Positions 34,401 through 49,195 of a stretch of 64,000 nt of DNA are shown here, piece by piece; positions within the stretch are counted from its first letter, which is position 1; each line of letters opens with the position of its first letter. Both the position numbers and the translations under genes were made by a program. The stretch comes from Gymnogyps californianus (lineage: Eukaryota; Chordata; Aves; Accipitriformes; Cathartidae). Below the pieces are notes generated by a model that did not search any database, was not told the DNA's origin, and saw nothing but the letters and a program-made list of their open reading frames with translations. Where the stretch lies: positions 4,402,001 through 4,466,000 of the forward strand of contig NC_059486.1 in NCBI RefSeq assembly GCF_018139145.2. The letters run 5' to 3'.

Positions 34401-37400
34401 TTACATAAATTTCAAGAAACGATACTGGAATTCACAGAAGATTGATATGAGGGAAACTGACTCCAATGGGGAGTAGAAGTGGTGAGGGAGTTATAACATG
34501 AATTATTTTATCTATCATATGAGAAGTTCCTGCTCTCTCCCTGGATCTAGCATGTAACTTCTTATAACCTTGTTCAAATCATATCTTGTAACATGCTGGA
34601 TCAGCCTCTGTACTGGGCTAATGCACATTGCTTCCAGCAGCTCAGAGCGTAGGCAGAAAAAATATGTATTTGCTACAAAAAATTGTGCAAGTATGTCCTC
34701 AGAAGGTTTTTTTTTCCTCTTTCTCCCACTAAGGCTATACTAGCCCTGGCAACAGCCATATCCAGAAGACATGGGGATGAGATAACGTCACACGAGCATC
34801 CTTTCTCCTCAGCCGCTCCTTTGCCACTCAAGGAGACAAGTGGCATCTTCTCCATGCTCCTTTCCTCTGACTTCCTGACAGTTTCCCTTTCTGCAGCAAT
34901 GTATCTGGGATTACCCTGCGCAGTCTCCTGTTACGTGATCTTCCTCTTAAACTGAAGTTTCTTGCAAAGTGCCAAAACACAATAAGAAAAATTATTTTTA
35001 AGACCCACACTGATGAGAGAAGGATGCAGAAGAGAGCTGTGAAGAGAGCTCAAGAACATCTGTGAGGTTATCATCTCCATCCCCTCACCTGGGGGAACAA
35101 AAGCTCAGCATCCAGCATTACCATAGCACCAATAGCCATCAATAAATTGCTCTCGTAAGAAAAGAACAGATGTGACAAAGATTGTTCCAGGGTCTATAGC
35201 AGACCACAGCCAAAGCAGAAGAGTCTAAATGTGCTGGGCTGGGATGGCAAGGGAAGTCACAACTGGGTTCCATCTAAGGGGAATTATTCTTACACTCAAT
35301 TCATCAATTTATGGGCAAGCGATTCCACAGGCAACATTGACTTGATTAAACAGAGCCATAATGACAGTGAGTGTAGGGAAGCATCCAGCCAAGTATGCAA
35401 ACTAGCCTTCTCAGCCTAGAATAAAGCTTTCTAACCAATAATTTCATGCTTTTATCTATACGATCATTAATACAGATACCAAACAATGCCAGCTCGACGT
35501 GGTGTCAAAGGCTCTGACAACCTCTAATTGATAATAAATAATTCAATTTCTGTCCCAATCCAAAACTGCTGAATCTTGGGACATGTTCCAAATAAATGAT
35601 TAAAAAGAACTTTGAATGTAATTATATCTAACACAATTGGGGATATTGCCCAGATGAAATTTACAGCAACTATTCAGAGCTACAAAATTTCAATGACACT
35701 GGCAACTCTTTATGCCTACTAGAAAATGAAATGTTCTTTACGCAGGCAATGGCACAGACTGCATTTTTTTATCGACAGCTGTATGCCAGCAACTCACCCA
35801 GGCCAACCGTGCTTCCCACAGAGGTGCAGTCTTTCCCAAAAGCACTCGAGAAAATTTGGGAACAGGGTTTTGCCACAGCCAGATCTTTATTGTTCTGTAC
35901 GTGCAGAACTAGATCTTCTTTCTGCTACAGCTGATTCTTCCCCTCCCCCAAAGCTGCTTACATTACAATTAACAAAAATTTCTTAAGAAATTAACACCCA
36001 AAGTTCCTGGAAGGAAACTAGGGTGACATGTTTCAGCAAGGAAAGTGACTATCAGCACAATCCTGAAGTGATGAACGCAGCATCTCAGAGGCATACCAAT
36101 TGTTCCCAGTAATTCCCAAACTCCAAAGCCAGAGGAACTCTGAACACTTATCAGTGAAAACACAGGACACCTATTTACAAGAGCATCCTTATACAAGATT
36201 TGACTCCTATTTTTCTCTCACTTGCATAAATCTTTGCTGAAATCTTAGTTTCTGCATCTATAAGACAGGGATGATGACATTCACTTTGATTTCTTTGGAT
36301 GCAAATTGTTTTGAATGCCAATTTTTTCTTTTCTTGGGAGAACAGTTTATGTAACTGACCTGAAGAAGTGGTGACTCTTAGGAGCCTTTTAGATCTGCAG
36401 CAGTTATCTTACTGAGCTCATATGGAAACAGTAGAAATGCATTTGCCTTGTCGAACCTGTCCTGTTTCCTTATTCCCAGTCCCTTCTGCAAAATTCAGCA
36501 TCAGCATCACTGGAATCCCCACGCTCACAGTCCTATTGGAATCAGTGGTTTATTAGACCCTATGGGACCAGCTCACGTGCTGAGGTCAGAGTTGGAACCT
36601 CAGTTCCTGCTGGATATTCACTCTGCCTCACATACAGAAGAAAATTCCCTTACAGGTGAGAAACCACGTGACTCTCTATTGTACATCTTCTTATATGAGA
36701 TGCTTTCTCTGAAGTATCTACTACCGATCCCTGTAACAAAGAAAATATTATATAACACTCCAATCTAGTGGTGACAAGCTAATAAGAATGATGAAACTTT
36801 GCTAGCTTCCTTTAAACAGGAAGAAAACTTATAAGCTACTATTAAAACCTAATATTTGAAATGACTGGATCTTCTTTCACAGCAATATTCACTGTAAATT
36901 ATAAGTTAAGTTATATAAAGTGAGTTATATAAAAGGGAGAGCGGCTAACAGAAAAATTGAATATGAGAAAATATAAGGATGCTTTCCTTATGCAATCTCA
37001 GTTGCACATACGAACTAGCCAGAGATCTCGGATGTCTTCAGAGCCTTGGTGAGGTTGATATTATTTTTCTAGAAACCCAGGATAATGGAATAGTGGAACC
37101 CAAGCACAAAAATACTGCAATGTCAGAAATCACTCTGGAAGTTGATGAGAACTGGATTGAGCTCCATGACCCTATAACATTTTCACTACCAGGTCACAGG
37201 CACAGAGTGTCTATTCACAAAGTAACTTAACAATCATTAATACTTTGTGGTTAAGCCATGTATCTATAGGAAATGTTTTCCTAACACTTTGTTACGCAAA
37301 GTTCATTAAACGGGAGTTTGCAGCAGTTCATTCAGAAATTCCACATGGCAGAGTCCTTTTTGAAAGAGGAGAAACCAGTGGCAATAACAGAGGATTCAAG

Positions 37401-40400
37401 TTAATACCCTGATTTCTCACTGCATGCCTGCAGGTTGGAAAGGGCATGGGATGTTAGAACAGCTGTATGCTTCACCTCTAGAAAACCAGGCAACACATCC
37501 CTGCTAGCAGCTCTTCTGCTGAACAGAAGGGGCAGCACTGCAAGACTTGATCTAACATCTCTAATATCAAAAAGAATTTCTCTACTAAAAAGCCCCTAAA
37601 AACAAAACAAGAAGGAAAAGCGTTTCAGAGCTCCAAGAAGGGTCAGAAATGGGATAAGATAGAAGTAGAAATGCAGAAGACGTATTAAAAAGATGTCATC
37701 ACCTCTTTAATGCGTTTTGTCTTGTCAGCTGTAAACATCCACAGTTGCTCCATTTGCACTGGTACAGAAGGTGGGAAAAGGCTGAGCTTGTAGCACCAGC
37801 CGTACTCCAAGGGCTGGGTAGCTGGCTCCAGCCTTCCTGAACAGACACAGGGTGAGTGCTGCTGAGGTGAACTCAGTTTAATAGGTTGCTACTTACAGGC
37901 TTAGACTGATTTACAGGTGTTTGCCCTGAAATATGACCATCCATGTCATCACTGCTAATCCTCTCCCATCTCTGAAATCCTCCCACTTCGGCAGATAGCT
38001 ATTTTTGGAGGAGAAAACCACGTACATACCAAAAAGCAACAGTGCTCTCTAAATCTCCTCCCACAGGAAGGGCAGCCTGACTATCACACACCTGACAAGT
38101 TGTCTAGTACAGCACAACACCAAACCCTCGGTTGCCTCTGTCACGGCGGGTGTCAGCCACCTGCATGTGACAGTAATAACAGGGATGTCACAGGGAGAGC
38201 GCACACAGACCTCGCATCCTCCTCCCTTGCAGCCTGGCAGAAAACCTCCTGTTGGCAATGCAAAGCCTAGGAAGCATAGCTCGGCTGCTCCCACTGCGTC
38301 CAGGGGAGCAGTATTTTCCATCTTTCTCTGCTGAAGACTTCTCTTTTGCTTGCTCTCTCACGCTTGTGACCTCTTTTCTGCAACTGAGTTTCCATCCAGC
38401 TTGCAACACAGTTTTGGATCCTCACGACTGCTGGAGACCCAGCCTGACAGATCCAATGGCCAGAGCACTGCGACGCTCTATACCTGGTGAATCAGTTTCT
38501 ATTCCATGCACATACCGCTCCAGCACTATGGTAATGATTTGCAGACATACATGAGAACAAGGTTCACAGTCTAGGTATACTAAACAAAAAAAATATCTTG
38601 AGATTGAAAGTAAATTTACAGAAGTAGATAACCTTTTTTTCCTTAAGTAATATATCATATAGGTACTGACTGCATTGCATTCATCTGTCTCAGCTTAGCT
38701 TAGAGACTGCTGAGTACAGCTTCTAGAAATCTACCACTCGCAGCAAAATACAGCTTCTAGGAGCTCAAGGCCATGCCAAGTCTCACATACTGAGCATAAG
38801 ACCCGGTGTTCTGGCTGCTAGGCTTTGCTCCATACCCACAGAACCTGCATTTTAGCTATTTTGAAGCATAGCAACCCTCTCTCTCTGTCGCTTTGGGATT
38901 TTCACGTGGCAGACATGTTGGTTTGGCAGGTCACGGTGAGCTTCATAGCTTTGCAGGTACCTGGGCACACTGTGGGAGAGGTGCCTTACCCATGAACCAC
39001 AACCAGGGGAAGTGCTGCTAGAAGGAATAGCCCTTGGGGGGCCCTTTCCCATCACGTGGCCCAACATATCTACCTAGTGGGAGACACACAAACCTATCGC
39101 AGAGTCCGAATGATGACTCTGGGCATCAGGATCTTAGTCAACTCAGTGCATTCCATAGCTTAGAGAATCACATGCATAAGCACACATCTCCCATTTTTTA
39201 ACCCTAAAAGAAGTCCAGAAAGCTCCTAGAAATTTTCACAGGCTTTCCAAGCAGCCAAGCAAAAACCAAACATGAAGCCAAACTACACAAGTTAGAGACA
39301 GAGATAAAACTGGATAAAAGTCCACAGGGATTGTGAGTTTCATATCCAAAATAGCAGAGAAAATTCATCTCTGTAGTGCTATAAATAAGTCACATTGGAG
39401 CTCACAACACTGCAGGAACAATCCTGTCCAGGACTCCCCACTTCTTTTCAGTGCTACAGAACCAATACCTTCAGTAAAAGCTGACGGTGTCTCTAAGTGC
39501 TGACGGTGCAGGGATCCCATTCCCTGCAGCACAGAGTACAAGGGACTCCTCACACGCTTCAGGTTTCATCTCCACCTCTCCTATTCTTGGCCTTAAAAGA
39601 ACAACAATATTTTGAGGTATCTGAGTGCGTGCCAACACGCTGCAGACTGCCCTTCAGTTTCTGTGGATGCTACCACTCCCCAAAAGTCTTCCTTGGGATA
39701 GAGCTCTGCACGTGTGTATTTTTACCCTGTTCAGTTTTCCCAATGGCTTCCTCTTTGTATCCCCTCACGGCTTTTTCTGATACATCCTGCTTCTGTTGTT
39801 CCCCTGCTATGTGAGCAGTTCTCTGTCTATTCTTGCTTCTTTTTCCTCTAGCTCTGCACAGCAGTTACTTGTTAGTTACTCAGAATCCCAATAATTTAGG
39901 TCAAAAAGCCCAGTGAATCTGATGTGGTTGGTTTCACATAAAAAGAGTGAAATTGAAAACCACCTTATTCTTCTCGACTGAAATGCTGCATCCCTATTAA
40001 TTCAGGTGTATAAATAACACTCTCTAATGCTGCATCAAGGGCTCTGCTGTGTGATTAAACCTGCCTCCCTGACCTGTAATTAGAAACTTTGCCTCTGAAA
40101 GGCAGTTTGCAGAGAGAAAAGGAGAAAGAGAGAGAGAAGGAACCAGCTCTCAGACCCAACAATTTTGTTCTTAGTAAATTATTCAGAGTTTTTGAAAGTT
40201 GAGGTGGATTTCCATCTGCTAGCATTAAAGACCCAAAGGGAAGAAGAACTGAAGGATTCTCACAGCAGAACACAACGGTACAGAGCATGGGGCTGGAAAC
40301 GAGAAGCCAGCTGAGAAGTTCACTGTGTCCTCTGCCTGTCCCTGCCTTGTTCAGCTGCTGCCTTTGCATGCCTGGACTTCCAACAGGTCTTAGAGCAATG

Positions 40401-43400
40401 CAGAGTGACCCTCCACCACAGTCCCACTGAGCTAGAGAGTCATGCGTTTGGGATATAACATTAGAAGAAAACCCCCAAATTCCGTGAATGCTTTACGAAC
40501 GTCGGCAGAATCAGACAATGAACGTGCAAAATAGTGATGGTCATGAGTACAGAAACAACATAGAAACCAGGCTGCGTGGTCCCACACAAGTAATATATAA
40601 CCTTTTCAAGACAAGTAATTTAAAGATGAATTCATTAATGATTAAACTGATCTTTTGCTCCAGGGGCAGTTAGACAGTACAGACCATTGTACTATTAATG
40701 ATGGCAGTCACTGTCAGCTGCAACCCCAAGGGTACACCTGATGTTATAAGGTGAACTTCTCACTTGGAAGTGCAGAGATAGTAAATATCTTTTTCTCCTT
40801 AAGTCATAGTAAGAAAAACTACTATTCCTTCAGCCAAATGTAGATTCATTTTAACAAAAAAAACAAATAAAACATCCCAGCTTCCACAATGGATGTCAGT
40901 CATCTTTCCTCTTTCCATAAACTGGGGATAGAACAAGCTTTAGAGCACTGGATTAACATGAGAACCAGCCCCAGGATGAGAGGTCTCTGGCCTTGGGTAT
41001 TTGGCAGCTGTTTCCAGAGTTCTGCTTGATTTCAGATCAGAGAGATTTTGTGATGAATTCCTCCTCTGGTTACACCTATAATCTTTGTGTTGAGGGTGTG
41101 ACTGACATCATAGCTTCAGTCTTTTATGTTTTCAGGCTCAAGTTTGCAAGGCCTCACACCAGGGGAATCAACAGTCTGATAATTTTTTGCATAATTGTCT
41201 TTTTCTAGGAACTTCACAAGGTTGATCCAGGGTTTCAAGGAAGCCTTATGAATTGAGACATCAAGTTTAAGGGGACGTACATGAGAGAGAAGAAACCTAA
41301 CATTTACATCTCAAGGACACTTTGGTCAAAATACCAGACCTCACTGAATTCTCCAATGCTTTATATCTTCTACTGTGTTTTTTGACATGCACAATTTTAA
41401 CACAAAGAACAGGTTAAATCTGCCAAAATATTGTCACTGGTGGAAACGTCTTCATTCCAGGCTGCCTAAGTTTGTAAATGTATGAGGTGCAGAGCCATTG
41501 GAGACCACAACCCTGGTACGAGGGTGTGGACTCCATGAAACAAAAGAGTCCTTCAAATTCAATAACAACAACTTTAAGTAATCTTTTGTGTTTGTAATGT
41601 GGTAGAGTCCAAGTTTATCACAGAGCTGCCAGAACATAAATCTGATACAAACTACTTTGGATTAGATAGCGCAGCAGAGAGAGCTTTACTGGGGTATTGT
41701 TGACAAGGTTTATGAACTTCTTAAAGAAACAGAACTTGGAAATACTAGCAGTGTAAAGTTATTGCCTTGTGAGCTTGAACACTCAGCACTAAGAAGGGAA
41801 AAACAAAAAAAGCTAACAAATTCAGAAAATAGAGCAGTACTTGAAACTTCTATTAAGACACATTTGTTTTTCAATCGGAATTTTACATCAGTGGTACTTA
41901 AAGATGAGTCCTGTGAATCCAGCATGCTCTACCTTCCTCAAATGCAACCATGGGCTCTCCTCCCCTCATTTTTACAAATCTTCAGAGCGAGTCCCAGTAT
42001 CACTTCACTACTCTTTCCTCTGAGGGTCTCTCTCATCTTTTGACGTTGTTATGCAAGTACATAAGCAAAAAGAGGTAAAAAGAATGAGGAATTTGCCATA
42101 CATCAACTTCCAGAGACTACCTGCCTCTGCATGGTACTTTCACGCACAGGGACTGCCCAGTAGCCCCTGAGATGCACCACCTCTGCACCAGCACGGAGAG
42201 GAGCAGCCAGGCAGGCAGTTTCAGCTGCTCTGCAGGGACCAAGTTCACAGCTGCTTGTGTGGCTCTGCTCCGAGCTCTGTCCAGCCCTGGGCTCCACTCT
42301 AGCCTGCCTGAGTTACTAACCAGTTTCTCTGGTTTTCAGCAAGTCATACATGGGCCAGAACCAGCCCACATGGTTTGAAATAACCTTTCCCATTTGCTGC
42401 CTTGGCGCCCCTCGCTCTCAGCAGCTCTGTCAGCATAGCTGCTCAGTGCAAGATGGCTGGCCTGCCCTCTATTTCTCACTTCTTGAGGGCAGTTCACTAG
42501 CTACAGCCATTCCTTTGAAGATTTTGCTCTCTCATACAGGGATTTACTCCATAAGCCGCACTCCCCCCCCGCACAAACGCCTCATATGCTACCTTTCCAA
42601 ACCTCTCAGCTCCCCCTGCAATGCCTGGGGCATGTGCGTGCCCCCAAACAGGCTATGTATGGGTTGCTGTGATCTCAACATTTTCCTCTTCAGGAATCCC
42701 TCATTTTCTCCTACAATAGCATTTTAATGCCCCATCTACCTCCTTTCCCTGAGTAAATGGGTCCTCCAAATGTCACTATCAGGGTTTCTGTGCACACCTA
42801 CACTACTGCTGTAGTGGGGTACCCTCAATTCCCTCGTATCAGGGTTGCTGTGTGTCCCTCATCCTTTTTCCTTCTAACTTTGGACCTTCATTATCCTCCA
42901 GTTCTGCAGAGGTTGCATACAAGCCCTGTATTTATCTGGCGTCAGATCTTTCAATGTGCTCACATGATAACTTTTCTAGAGTGATAGACAGAGATGAGAT
43001 AAAGGTATTGGTATGCGAATGCTATCACCCAGTTGCTTCATCTACAAATGCAGCGGTATGTAAATTACTGCTGTTCCCCTCTTTTTCCCTTTTTGATTTC
43101 CTAGTATTTTCACAAATTAGTGGTGTTCTCTCTCCCAGTAATAACAGGAAGTCTCTGAAATTTTTGCAATTGATCAGATGAAGCATTTAGAAGTTGTCCT
43201 GTTCCATGAAGTCAGAGAGAAGCGATGTCCAGATGAGCATGCAGCCCCACAAGTTTAGCCTTAAACATTATGAAAATCAAAGGGAACCTTTTGTCATTCT
43301 AACCTTGAACTGAATGAACCACAGTGGCATAACCTTCAGTTGATCTTGGGAAAATGAGGGTTTATGTGACATTTCCTTGGTGACATCCCAAGAGACTTCC

Positions 43401-45160
43401 AAATCTCAGAATAAAAGGAAAGGTGGATCCAATGGTTTGCATTATTCCCAACCTCCAGACTGAACTATGGTACTACACTGAAAAAAAAAAAAAGGAGGAA
43501 TTGTTCTGCATCTATTAAACTCCAGTGACTCTGAAGACCACCTTCCCTGTTCCTCAGTACAAATATTTTTCTAGCTTTCAGAATGCAGAGAGGGTTCTGA
43601 AAATCGAGCTGGGTTTCTGTGCATCGACTGAGTCAGAAGGTGCCATTTCTACATAGCAGCTTTGCAAATATGATTAAAGCCTGAAGCACAATGCTGTGCT
43701 CCATGGGACATATCTGACCCACACACTGCCTTTTCAACTCTCTGCTTTTTCTAAATCATGTACATTATGAGTGAATAGGAAGAAAACGTGTAAACAAGAA
43801 CAGAAAAGGTTATTGCGAGTTCATTAATTCTGATCACTTAATAAGCTGTAAATTGAAGTGCATGAATTCCATTCTCTTGAACACCAGGATAAATTTGAAG
43901 AATCTCTATTGACTTAATTTACACTGATATGCATTAGAATAGTTTCTGGCACATTCAGAATCAAAATAATTATTACAGCAACATTCAAGACCAGAAGACA
44001 CCTAGTTCCCATTTAGATAACCGAATGAGGGCCAGACTTACAACAGTAAAGAATTCACCACATTAGAAACAAAATTAAAAATCTTAATTCTTTTTTAAAG
44101 GCAGTGCAGAGGCACAGCCATGGGGCCCATGCAATTTAGAGCTGCAGGACTGGCCTTAGGAAGCAGGGTGATACTTTGCACCTAACTAATGAGAACACAG
44201 TGCTGTACAGATGAGTGACTACTGTCCTCCGTACCTGCTTCTTACAGAACAAAAAGATGAACTGTATACAAGGAGGCAGAAATATTTGAGTAACTTTGTC
44301 AGGCCAATATTCAGGGTGGTACTGATACATTTCGGAGCTCTGTGCTTACAGATCCCCTCAGAGGTCATGAGGAATCCAGGAGGATATCCTTCTATGCAAA
44401 TACAAGCATTGCTTTGGAATTCTTTACTCTGTGGTTAGGATGCTGTCCATAAAATCTTACACTAGCTTTCTTGGAAGATAAAACACTTGGCCCCTTCCAG
44501 GGACTAAAAAGAATCCCCAACATCTTTATGAACACCTTAAGTTTCTGAAACAACAACAGAGAAAGGCATCATGGTGGGAAAAGGAACCTGAGAAGTCTCA
44601 AAAAAAATTAATCACTGGAGCTGCTCAGTTGCAATACCACGAAGTTGCTTCTGTCTTCTGCTACTGCTGGTTTGTCTGCAAGGAAGTCCCAAGAAAGCAG
44701 ATCTAAAGCGATGCCCTTGAAACATGCAGCTATGACCGTCCGAAAATGATCCAGCGAAATGTCTATAGAGCTCCTCCTGCCGGCTGTTTTCTTGGCGGTC
44801 CGAGCTCTTGCCAATAGACCCGATTTTCGGCTTGTCTTTTCAGGAAGTTGGAAATTAAGGGAGGCAAAGCTAATACCACATCTTTCTTACTTGTCGTAGC
44901 AATAAATCAGTATGATGCCACAATGTCTCTCATAAAGCTGCCCATTTACTCTCTTATTTCTCAGACAGACGGAGATGCTGTCTCTAAAAGGCTGTGGCCA
45001 ATGCCAGGAGCAGGGCAGTGCAGCAGCTGCAGAGGAGTTTGGGGAGCACGAGGAGCAAAGGCAAGCCGGGCTGACAGCGAGGCCGGCAGAGACAGGACCT
45101 CAGTGTAAAGGGGCGCAGTGCCACAGTGACCAAGCAAGAAGAGCGGAGCAGGTCCGGTGA
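34401..45160. other. Intergenic: no gene seen
   Basis: No recognised coding exon or RNA gene. A MIR-like segment lies near 36,215-36,300. A small CpG-enriched patch with a 69-codon minus-strand frame lies at 44,608-44,830 and is discussed as an observation. Confidence 0.6.
36215..36300 (+). repeat. Possible MIR-like SINE remnant
   Basis: CTTAGTTTCTGCATCTATAA followed by GACAGGGATGATGACATTCA resembles the MIR core 'cctcagtttccccatctgtaaaatgggga' and what follows it. Diverged; by-eye call. Confidence 0.4.
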
Positions 45161-45330
45161 CAGTAACCACATTTAGCCAGGAGCCCAAGGACCATCAGAC
45201 AAGCCCAAAGGGATGAGCCAGGTCTGAGGCCAAGCCAGAAAGTCAAGTCAGCAAGTCAGGGTCAGGATCAGCAAGATCCACAGCCAGGCACAGACACCCC
45301 TACAGTCTACCCCAGGCGAGGACCGAGGAC
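45161..45330. repeat. Degenerate short-motif repeat (AAGYCAG / GTCAGG / GCCAGG)
   Basis: A run of loosely repeated words (AGCCAGG, AAGCCAGAAAGTCAAGTCAG, GTCAGGGTCAGGATCAGC) spans about 170 bp. This internal repetition is unlike the flanks and may be the decayed end of an interspersed element; family not recognised. Confidence 0.4.
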
Positions 45331-48300
45331 AAGGGCAGCTCTGTGCTGTGGCTCCCAAGGGAAGTGGGGAGGCCCGAGCAGGCTTCTCTCAGCTCTTTGG
45401 CACACAGCTCTTTTCACAGCACTCTGATCCCAGGTTACACTCCACCATATCAGGGCAGACCTTGAACATAGGCAGCCAAACCTGTAGGACAGGGGGAAGA
45501 GGTTGCAGAGTCAGCTAGTGTACCCAGAGCCCTGACAACATGCTGCCCAGCACAGTCAGTGAAGAACATAAAAATTATTTGAAGTGCTGACAAAAGAACC
45601 TGGGTACAAACATGCCACGGGGGCTGGCACTGTGAAAGACTGACAATCAGTACTTCAGCCGTTTCAGGGTCCAGTCAGGAATGACCTTTGCAGGGCAGTG
45701 TATGTGTGCTTTTGTTTTGCCAGTCTGTTGGGAAGCACTTCTTTCTAAGCCAGAGTAAATTTAAAACTGCCACTGGGATGTAATGACAAAGCCCCTCCAA
45801 GTTTTTCACCTATAACTTAAAACAGAAAAAAACAAATGTAAACTAATCCTGGCTTCCCATAAAAAAAAATCTATCCACACGACATACTCCTCTGTAATGT
45901 TTCAACTGTTCAGTTCTTTGGTCAAGCTATGTCTCAAAAGAAGAAAGCAGATGAGACACACTGGCATCCCATTTCCTACCTCCTCACTGGTGACATCTGA
46001 CATAACCCTGCATTGGCTAGATCTCGCAGGTATGTGCGCCAGTCCACACTCACAACCTGCCCACATGAGGAGGCAAAACATCCTGAGGCGACAAAGCTCA
46101 AGTGGCAGGTAAGAACTATCTTCAAAAAAGGAGCTTGTCAAATCACCAAGGGGAAGACTAACCCTTTGGAAAAGGGTGACTGTGATTATCTTACTGAGTT
46201 ACAACAGGAAAAATCAAAGACAGACACAGAGGAGAAGGGAAACAATGTGAGGTGAGCATCCCAATAGTGTTCCCAGCTGGACTGACACTGATACACTGCT
46301 TAGATAAAGCTAGTCTGCCCTGCAAAGGCTGCATGGCTACAGCAGACAGCAATGGTCTACAGGAAAAAGAACATCTTTTATCAATATTGATAAAAAAACT
46401 TCTCCAGATTATGTAAGCTATTTTAGAAAAAAAGTCACATTTACAAGAGGGACCTGTAATTTTGCTGAGATGGCCAGGGATATTTTGTCTCCTTCTGTAT
46501 AGAGAACTGAATGTATACAGGACTGTCACTAAATGTGGTTCCTCTGCCAAGCAATTGTATTCCTGTACTTTATATTTCCAGTGTGAAAACTCTAATGAAA
46601 CATTTTAAACCAAAGCCGTTTCCTTGGAGCTGCCTCTGACCTTCTTTTCCTCCTCTCTCAGCCGAATCTCCCTGCCAGGATGAATTCAGACCTAATGTCT
46701 GCTCCTCCCACTAGGCTTTTGGATATGTGACAATATCCTAGTCACTGGGAGTTGTGCCTGCTGGTGTCCATTGTCTTGTGTCCAGTTTGGGAGAGGGCTT
46801 TTAAGGAAAAGCCCAGAATGAAATTTATGAAGAGTCCAATGATTTACAGGAATGGCCAACCAAGTAGCTAGTTTCTGCAAGCATCTATCAGCAACTTGTG
46901 AGTCCTTGGCAATTAATTCACAAGGCTCCAGCACAGGAATGCTTCAAGGGTCAAGAAGAGGCTTTTGAAAGTTTAAAAAAAAATAATTTAAAATGAGAGA
47001 CCAATCTCAAAATACTACAACCCATTGCATCAGCTAGAGCTGTGGTGGGATACTGGGGGAAGTGTAGGGGGACTGCCTACTAACCTGCCGTGCAGAGCCT
47101 GTTACACTCCCTAACAGAGTCCTGACAGGCACAAAAAGGGGATACGCACTGACCAGAGAGGAGTTGCTGGCTGTGCTCTGTGGAATGCATCTGTTCCATC
47201 AGTTCGGTGACAGGCACAGCACGGACGTGCAGTCTGATCACAGCCACTGCTGAGTACAGCCAAGCAACTACATCGTGACACTGAGGTCCCAGTGCAGTGA
47301 AAGGAGATAACGTAGGGTCCAGGAAAGGTGCTGCTCGTAATGGAAATGCTGAGTAGGGCGCATTGCCCAGGTAAAACAGGAGTGGGTCTGTGGGACAGGG
47401 GATATAGACCATCAGCCAGGTGCAGCAAAGTGCGGCTGATGCAAGGCCCTGGATAACCCAACAATGATGCTCACAGTATGGTGGGGTACTACCAGAAGGA
47501 AAGCAAGTTATATGCCTTATGTACAATCAGTCATAATCTGTGGGGACATTATATGCCCATACCCCATAGTGTCATCTGTGGGTCACTTTGCATGATGTCA
47601 TCTATACTGCCTGCCCTATATAGTTTAGGTACATGAAAAAATACACACCTTGGTAGAAAGTAAAACTGCTTTCTCTGTTAACATCTCCTGTAATCACACT
47701 GCAAACAGGGTGCAAAAACCTTTGCAGATATCTATCCAATTCCCACATTAAATCAGTACGTTACTTGACAAATGCTTTCATTTAAAGGCCAACTACCTGC
47801 CAGGAATTCACAACTAGGCTTGAGCCCTTTGTCTACAAACTCTTAACTTTTCTTCTTCAGCCCCCTGTCCCCCCTTCCATCAGTGTTCTGCAATTTGCCA
47901 GCCTCCTTTATGTCTCAGTTATGTCTGCACAATGTGAGGCAGGCAGACCCATGTGCCCACAAACAGAAAAGCTCCTCCAGCTCACAATAACTCAGCAGGC
48001 TTCTGTGATTTTCAGAGACTGCATTACTGTGTGCCCATGTCTGCTGTCAAATTACTGCCTGGACACAGGCTCCATGGCTAACCTCAGCCTTACCCCAAAC
48101 ATGAAACTGTCCCTGAGCCCTCAGAAACATTCATTTTCTCTTGCAGCTTTTCTTACACAAAGTGGTGTAAACCTGGCTGATGCTTCTAGGAAATAAAGAA
48201 CACGCTTACCCCTCCGAAGGCATGTTATGATTTTACGTCCTCTTTCTGCAACCTACTGAGAGTGGCTCTGCTCCATATCATGCATTTAAAACACATCAAA

Positions 48301-49009
48301 ACAGATTTGAACGGTGGACAGTCCCTCCTAAGGTTTCTAAAGGAAAATGGAGATAAAAGCCATAAAAAGCAATCCTTCACACATAGCAGAGGTTGAAAAA
48401 TAAAATTTAAACCTAAGTTCATTTTCCTCTTTAGTGCAAGTTCTGGCAGTCCCAGGACTGATCTATCTTCTAGCTGCTTGTCATGGCTGTAACATCACAG
48501 CAGTGAGGAAAAACCCTGAGCACAGTTACTGCAACCTTAGCTGCCTTCCCCTTAAAACTCCCACCCTGCCCTACTCTATCTGAGGCTGTGAAAAGACATT
48601 AATAATAGGAAGCTGTTCCTAGAGCTCCTACAAGGGAAACAGTTATTTCCATGTCCTGCCTTATTTTAAATACCTGCACATAGGAAAGATGGCACGCACA
48701 GATCACACACAAACCTGTAATTGAGGCAAGATTTTCCTCAAGTCATAGATGTTATTGACTGTAATTGCTGTTGTCTGTTTCGACCTTCTCCTCGAGGTGT
48801 CTCCACCTCCCATTACGATGTCACAGCAAAAGAAGTTCCCTGGTGGTCTGCAAAGAAGCAAAAGAGCAAATGGCAAGACAGAACTGACATTGTTTATATA
48901 ACATAAAATTAATTCTAAATCAACAATTCAGAGAAAGTAACATTGTTGCATACAGTATACAAAAAGATTTCATTGACGGTGCTACTAACAGCAACATTTT
49001 GCATATATA

Positions 49010-49195
49010 AAGCACTCTGTACCCCAAATGCTCAAAATGTTTTAGAAAAAGGAATACACTACCATTCTTCAGTGTTTTACAGAAAAAGTGAGGCATAAGG
49101 CATTCATAGACCTTTGTCAAAGTAACTGACAATTTACCACCAGAACGAAGAATAGAATCCAGGCTTTTTAACCCCTGTTACCCAGTTATGTGCAT
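49010..49195 (-). repeat. MIR-like SINE remnant (antisense)
   Basis: AAGCACTCTGTACCCC, then TTTTACAGAAAAAGTGAGGC, TTTGTCAAAGTAACTGACA and AGAATCCAGGCTTTTTAACC follow the order of antisense MIR ('ttttacagatgaggaaactgaggc', 'cttgcccaaggtcac', 'gaacccaggtctgctgactcc'). Word order and spacing are preserved although individual matches are weak. Confidence 0.45.

Noticed and set aside
47080..47526. 148-codon minus-strand frame, possibly part of a retroelement
   Set aside because: No reverse transcriptase, gag or other motif, and no LTR pair could be established.
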